A stretch of 64,000 nt of DNA from Actinomycetes bacterium (GTDB lineage Bacteria > Actinomycetota > Acidimicrobiia > Acidimicrobiales > Ilumatobacteraceae), in assembly GCA_025356335.1 (NCBI GenBank), contig JANXUF010000145.1, forward strand, positions 31,371 through 95,370. Direction: 5' to 3'. Position numbers and translations under genes: made by a program. Below are positions 61,169 to 64,000 of this stretch, piece by piece. How positions within the stretch are numbered: the first letter of the stretch is position 1; each line of letters opens with the position of its first letter. The notes under the pieces were generated by a model that was given only the letters and a program-made list of their open reading frames with translations, was not told where the DNA came from and ran no database searches.

Positions 61169-61283
61169 CAGACGCCAAGGCCCCGGCGCGGGCACGAATG
61201 ACGTGCGATTCGGCCCACATTGGTGCCTGACAGACGCGAAGGCCCCGGCGCGGGCACGAATGACGTGCGATTCGGCCAACATC
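61160..61283. repeat. 62-base tandem duplication at the rmuC 3' end
   Basis: 61160-61221 is repeated at 61222-61283 with about four mismatches; the first copy begins in the last two rmuC codons, GGTGCC, and includes its stop TGA. A third partial GGTGCC follows. The unit contains a GC-rich stem-like CCCCGGCGCGGG. Confidence 0.9.
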
Positions 61284-61320
61284 GGTGCCCGCGCTGGTGG
61301 CCACGGTTGTCGGTGGCGGG

Positions 61321-62457
61321 TCAGTCGCGACGGACGGCGCCCCAACCATGTGTCCTGATCGCTGCACCGTCGTAGTCGATGCTGCGGCCCGGCCAATCGA
61401 CGTGGCCGGGTGTCGCCGACAGCTTGGCGATGACGCCTTGCATCGGCACGTCATCGGACTCGATGATCGCCTCGCGGGCGGCGAAATGCGGGTCGCAGCT
61501 GATCTCGGACATGTCGAGCACCGGACCGACCGCAGCATCGGCCGCTTCGAGTTCGGCGATCGCCTGCACCTGCGTTCGCGACGCGCACCACCCGCTCATG
61601 ATCGCCTCGAGTTCTTCCCGGTTCGCTGACCGCCCGGCGAACGTCGTGAAGCGCTCGTCTCCTCCGACTCCGAGCATCGCCATCAGCCGCTTGGCAACGC
61701 TGTCGGCCGAGGTCGACACGCCGATCCACTTTCCGTCGCTGCACTCATACGTCCCGCGCGGCACGCTGTACGGCAGGCCGGCACCGAGGCGCGGTTGCTG
61801 CTCTCCGCTGATCCGATAGAGCGAGATCAGCGGGCCCATCATCTGGAACATGCTCTCGAGCAGGCTGACGTCGACGACCTGCCCGACTCCCGATCGCAAC
61901 GCAACCATCGTCGCGAACGCCGCCGCCAACCCGGTGACTTCGTCCGTCAGCGCAATCGCCGGCAGCAGTGGCTGGCCGCCCGGCAGGCCGCTCAGCGCAG
62001 CGAGACCACTCATCGATTCAGCGATCGACGCAAAGCCGGCGCGATGTGAGTACGGGCCCGTCTGTCCGAAGCCGGTCACCCTGGTGATGACCAGCGTCGG
62101 CCGTCGCGCCAGCAGCGTGTCCGGTCCGAGTCCGAGACGTTCGAGTGTTCCTGGGCGGAAGTTCTCGACGAGCACGTCTGCGTCGTCGATCAGGCGCAGC
62201 AGCACCACCCTGTCCTCGTCGTCCTTGAGATCGAGGGCGATGTTGCGCTTGTTGCGATTGACGAGTTTCCACCACAACCCCGTACCGTCACGTTCGTCGC
62301 GCCACGCCATGTTGCGCAGCGAATCGCCGGTGTCGGGTCGCTCGACCTTGACGACGGATGCGCCGAAGTCTGCGAGATATCTCGCACAGTTGGGCCCGGC
62401 GATCACCGTCGACAGGTCGATGACCTTGAGCCCGTCGAGTGCTGCTGCGACGGTCAC
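61321..62457 (-). CDS. CaiB/BaiF family CoA-transferase
   Basis: A 378-residue class III CoA-transferase, moving CoA between carboxylic acids. Seen: LSTVIAGPNCARYLADFGASVVKVE near the N-terminus, LVENFRPGTLERLGLG, RVTGFGQTGP, and the catalytic Asp in ALTDEVTGLAAAF near residue 169. Acceptor unknown. GTG 62457. 28 bases downstream of the metallophosphoesterase on the same strand, so possibly one transcript. Confidence 0.92.
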   Translation of the reverse strand: MTVAAALDGLKVIDLSTVIAGPNCARYLADFGASVVKVERPDTGDSLRNMAWRDERDGTGLWWKLVNRNKRNIALDLKDDEDRVVLLRLIDDADVLVENFRPGTLERLGLGPDTLLARRPTLVITRVTGFGQTGPYSHRAGFASIAESMSGLAALSGLPGGQPLLPAIALTDEVTGLAAAFATMVALRSGVGQVVDVSLLESMFQMMGPLISLYRISGEQQPRLGAGLPYSVPRGTYECSDGKWIGVSTSADSVAKRLMAMLGVGGDERFTTFAGRSANREELEAIMSGWCASRTQVQAIAELEAADAAVGPVLDMSEISCDPHFAAREAIIESDDVPMQGVIAKLSATPGHVDWPGRSIDYDGAAIRTHGWGAVRRD

Positions 62458-62485
62458 CGGCGACGCCGGCTGATGCCAGGCGGTG

Positions 62486-63499
62486 TCATCGCCGGTGGAT
62501 ACTCAAGCATCGGTCCTCCAATGACCCCATGGCGTAGCTCGCGTAGTCGACGCCGAAGTCACTGTAGAGGTAACGGCAGCGCTCGCTCCAAGCAAGTGCC
62601 GGCGCCGTCGAGATGCGGTGCACGACCTGCATGACGCCGCCCTCGTAGACCCGGTATTCCGCCCACGTCCCAGGGAAATCCTTGACGCAGCCGACTTCGA
62701 TCGTCGGGACACCGCTCGACAGCCGGCGGACACGGTGGCGGTGTGTATGGCCCGAGGCGTAGGCGAGGATCGAACGTCGATCTGCTATCAGTGCCGACAA
62801 TCGATCGCTGTCGTCGGGGTTGATCCCGAAATAGTCGGCAGAACGTGCACCCGACACCCATTGCGGATGGTGACCGACGATCATCGACGGCAGTGTGTCG
62901 TCGAGCACGTCCGCAAGCCATTCAAATGTCCCTGTGCCGATCGCGCCTGAGGGTTTGCCGGCGATCGTCGTGTCGATCATCAGTACGCAGAGCCCTGGCA
63001 GCTCGACCAACGTGTTGCCGACATAGGCCTGTTGGCCTCGATAGGCGTCGTGGTTGCCGCGCACGACGTGCAACCCTGCGCCGAACGCCGCGCCGTAACA
63101 CCGCTCGAAAGCTGCGAACTCCTGCTCCTGGCCATCGCTGGTGAGATCACCTTTGACGATCACCGTCGTGATGTCGCTGGCGGCGATCTCCTCGACAGCA
63201 CCGTGGTTCATCGTCAGCGGATACGGTTCATCGCCAGGTGCCGAGCGGAGGATCGGGCCGTCGGAGTGGTCGTCGATGCGGCCGCATTCGAGCTCGCCGA
63301 AGTGGACGTCGTTGACCGTTGCGAAGCGACCGAGTAGCTCGCCGGCAGGTCGCTGCAGCGTTCTCACCGTGTGCCCGAGGAATTCGTACTGCGTGGCAGG
63401 GCGCAGCTCGTCGAACCGGTGGACGTCGGTACCGTCGTGGATGACCACGATGTCATCGGCGACCGTTGTCAGTTCCGAGCGCCTACCGTGTGATTCCAT
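62486..63499 (-). CDS. Calcineurin-like metallophosphoesterase
   Basis: A 337-residue dinuclear-metal phosphoesterase. Seen: NDVHFGE (DxH), VKGDLTSDG (GDxxxxG), VRGNHDAY (GNHD), VGHHPQW and SGHTHRHR (GHxH), all motifs present. The substrate may be a cyclic nucleotide or phosphodiester. The start is unsure: ATG 63499 overlaps the divergent ArsC-like start by two bases, so a later GTG (63448) is possible if both promoters are to be accommodated. Confidence 0.88.
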   Translation of the reverse strand: MESHGRRSELTTVADDIVVIHDGTDVHRFDELRPATQYEFLGHTVRTLQRPAGELLGRFATVNDVHFGELECGRIDDHSDGPILRSAPGDEPYPLTMNHGAVEEIAASDITTVIVKGDLTSDGQEQEFAAFERCYGAAFGAGLHVVRGNHDAYRGQQAYVGNTLVELPGLCVLMIDTTIAGKPSGAIGTGTFEWLADVLDDTLPSMIVGHHPQWVSGARSADYFGINPDDSDRLSALIADRRSILAYASGHTHRHRVRRLSSGVPTIEVGCVKDFPGTWAEYRVYEGGVMQVVHRISTAPALAWSERCRYLYSDFGVDYASYAMGSLEDRCLSIHRR

Positions 63500-63851
63500 G
63501 TCCATCACCATTTATCACAACCCGAACTGCAATTCCTCGGTGAATGCGGTGAAGATCGCCGAAGAACTCGGGGTCGGTGCCGACATTGTCGTCTATCAGA
63601 AGTTTCCGCTCGACGCCGCCACGCTGCGCGATGTGATTGCCAAACTCGAAGATCCGGTCACCAACCTCGTGCGCCGGGACTCGCTGTGGGGCAAGCTCGG
63701 CCTCACAGAGGACGACGCGGCGACGCCCGATCAGGTCGTCGACTTGATCGTCCAGCACAAGATGCTGCTGCAGCGCCCGCTCGTCGTCACCGACGACAAG
63801 GCGATCATCGGCCGCCCGAAGGATCGCGTTCGGGAACTACTCGCCCGCTGA
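63498..63851 (+). CDS. ArsC/Spx-family reductase-like protein
   Basis: A 117-residue glutaredoxin-like ArsC-fold protein. Seen: ITIYHNPNCNSSVNAVKI with the active Cys11, QKFPLDAATLRDVIAKL, LVRRDSLW and VVTDDKAIIGRPKDRVREL, whose Arg residues bind arsenate in true ArsC. Arsenate reductase is likely, but YffB-like proteins of unknown role share this form. ATG 63498 follows TACCGT (63484-63489) by eight bases. Confidence 0.85.
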   Translation: MSITIYHNPNCNSSVNAVKIAEELGVGADIVVYQKFPLDAATLRDVIAKLEDPVTNLVRRDSLWGKLGLTEDDAATPDQVVDLIVQHKMLLQRPLVVTDDKAIIGRPKDRVRELLAR

Positions 63852-63882
63852 TCGGTCCCGTGACGCAACGAGTCGGTGGGCG

Positions 63883-64000
63883 TCAGCGGAATGGGCGGTC
63901 GCGACGTTGCGCCACCGGCCGCGCCCACCAGCGCCCACTGAACCGCCAGGCGCCGCGACTGTCGTCGGCTGTCGGCGGCGGGACGAACAGGACCGGCTTC
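63883..64000 (-). CDS. Partial CDS, C-terminal end only
   Basis: A frame open to the window edge that ends with TGA at 63883-63885; 38 codons are visible, with an aromatic/Arg-rich end (GAWRFSGRWWARP). The composition looks like a protein C-terminus rather than a shadow, and it does not overlap the ArsC-like gene. Family not recognised. Confidence 0.45.
   Translation of the reverse strand, partial: KPVLFVPPPTADDSRGAWRFSGRWWARPVAQRRDRPFR

Noticed and set aside
63731..63928. Minus-strand ORF across the ArsC-like 3' end
   Set aside because: It overlaps the real gene almost entirely. A different frame (63883-64000) better fits the end of a neighbouring gene.

Overview
The window is about 64 kb of high-GC chromosomal DNA from an actinobacterium, most likely class Acidimicrobiia (an Ilumatobacter/Microthrix-type lineage; this placement is inferred from gene content, not from a marker gene). 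Supporting content: MshA of mycothiol synthesis next to a YbjN-like gene, both a eukaryotic-type glutamine synthetase (GSII) and a GlnA2-like GSI beside a GlnR-like regulator, a pair of Get3/ArsA-like ATPases, a fused ethylmalonyl-CoA-mutase-type enzyme, many GTG starts and dense packing. I see no prophage, insertion sequence, CRISPR array or rRNA. One tRNA is present, tRNA-Pro(CGG). No stretch longer than 300 bases lacks a gene.

Layout. 0.1-6.9 kb: ybjN-mshA, a DUF885 protein, XRE regulator, MoaD-like protein, histidine phosphatase, zinc metallopeptidase and MFS transporter. 7.0-10.3 kb: nitrogen block glnII, glnA2-like and glnR-like, with PHO-box-like repeats upstream. 10.4-18.9 kb: MFS transporter, solitary DNA methyltransferase coupled to a PLP decarboxylase, DinB protein, tag, ridA, thioredoxin-like lipoprotein, and an Fe-S pair (ErpA-type carrier divergent from Mrp). 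18.9-23.7 kb: selenium block selD, selA, selB with fxsA on the other strand; selC and a selenoprotein are not in the window. 23.8-28.9 kb: alpha/beta hydrolase, membrane NfeD protein, divergent ArsA/Get3-like pair, lone receiver protein, tRNA-Pro. 29.0-36.9 kb: PRPP synthetase, acyl-CoA dehydrogenase, MazG-like protein, methyltransferases, aspartate kinase and aspartate-semialdehyde dehydrogenase, secreted cyclophilin. 37-46.4 kb: S51-like protein, AAA ATPase under an AT-rich promoter, tyrosine phosphatase, 3-hydroxyacyl-CoA dehydrogenase, DUF559-like protein, L/F-transferase coupled to a secreted metzincin, ethylmalonyl-CoA mutase. 46.5-50.3 kb: LysM lipoprotein, two hydrolases (one without its nucleophile), polyprenyl synthase. 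50.4-57.7 kb: four paralogous membrane-anchored, probably beta-propeller proteins around a GH1 glycosidase. 57.7-64 kb: xseAB, rmuC, CoA-transferase, metallophosphoesterase, ArsC-like protein.

Three things stand out. First, more than 25 genes have a TANNNT-like -10 hexamer 6-9 bases before the start codon, so leaderless transcription looks like the default; this also settles several starts. Second, the four-gene propeller family, with a shared cytoplasmic motif and a shared C-x5-C motif, is the best candidate for an undescribed system. Third, the spacers carry two families of dispersed inverted repeats and many tandem repeats, including an 11-copy CCTG tract and a chain of overlapping mini-ORFs linking selA to selB.
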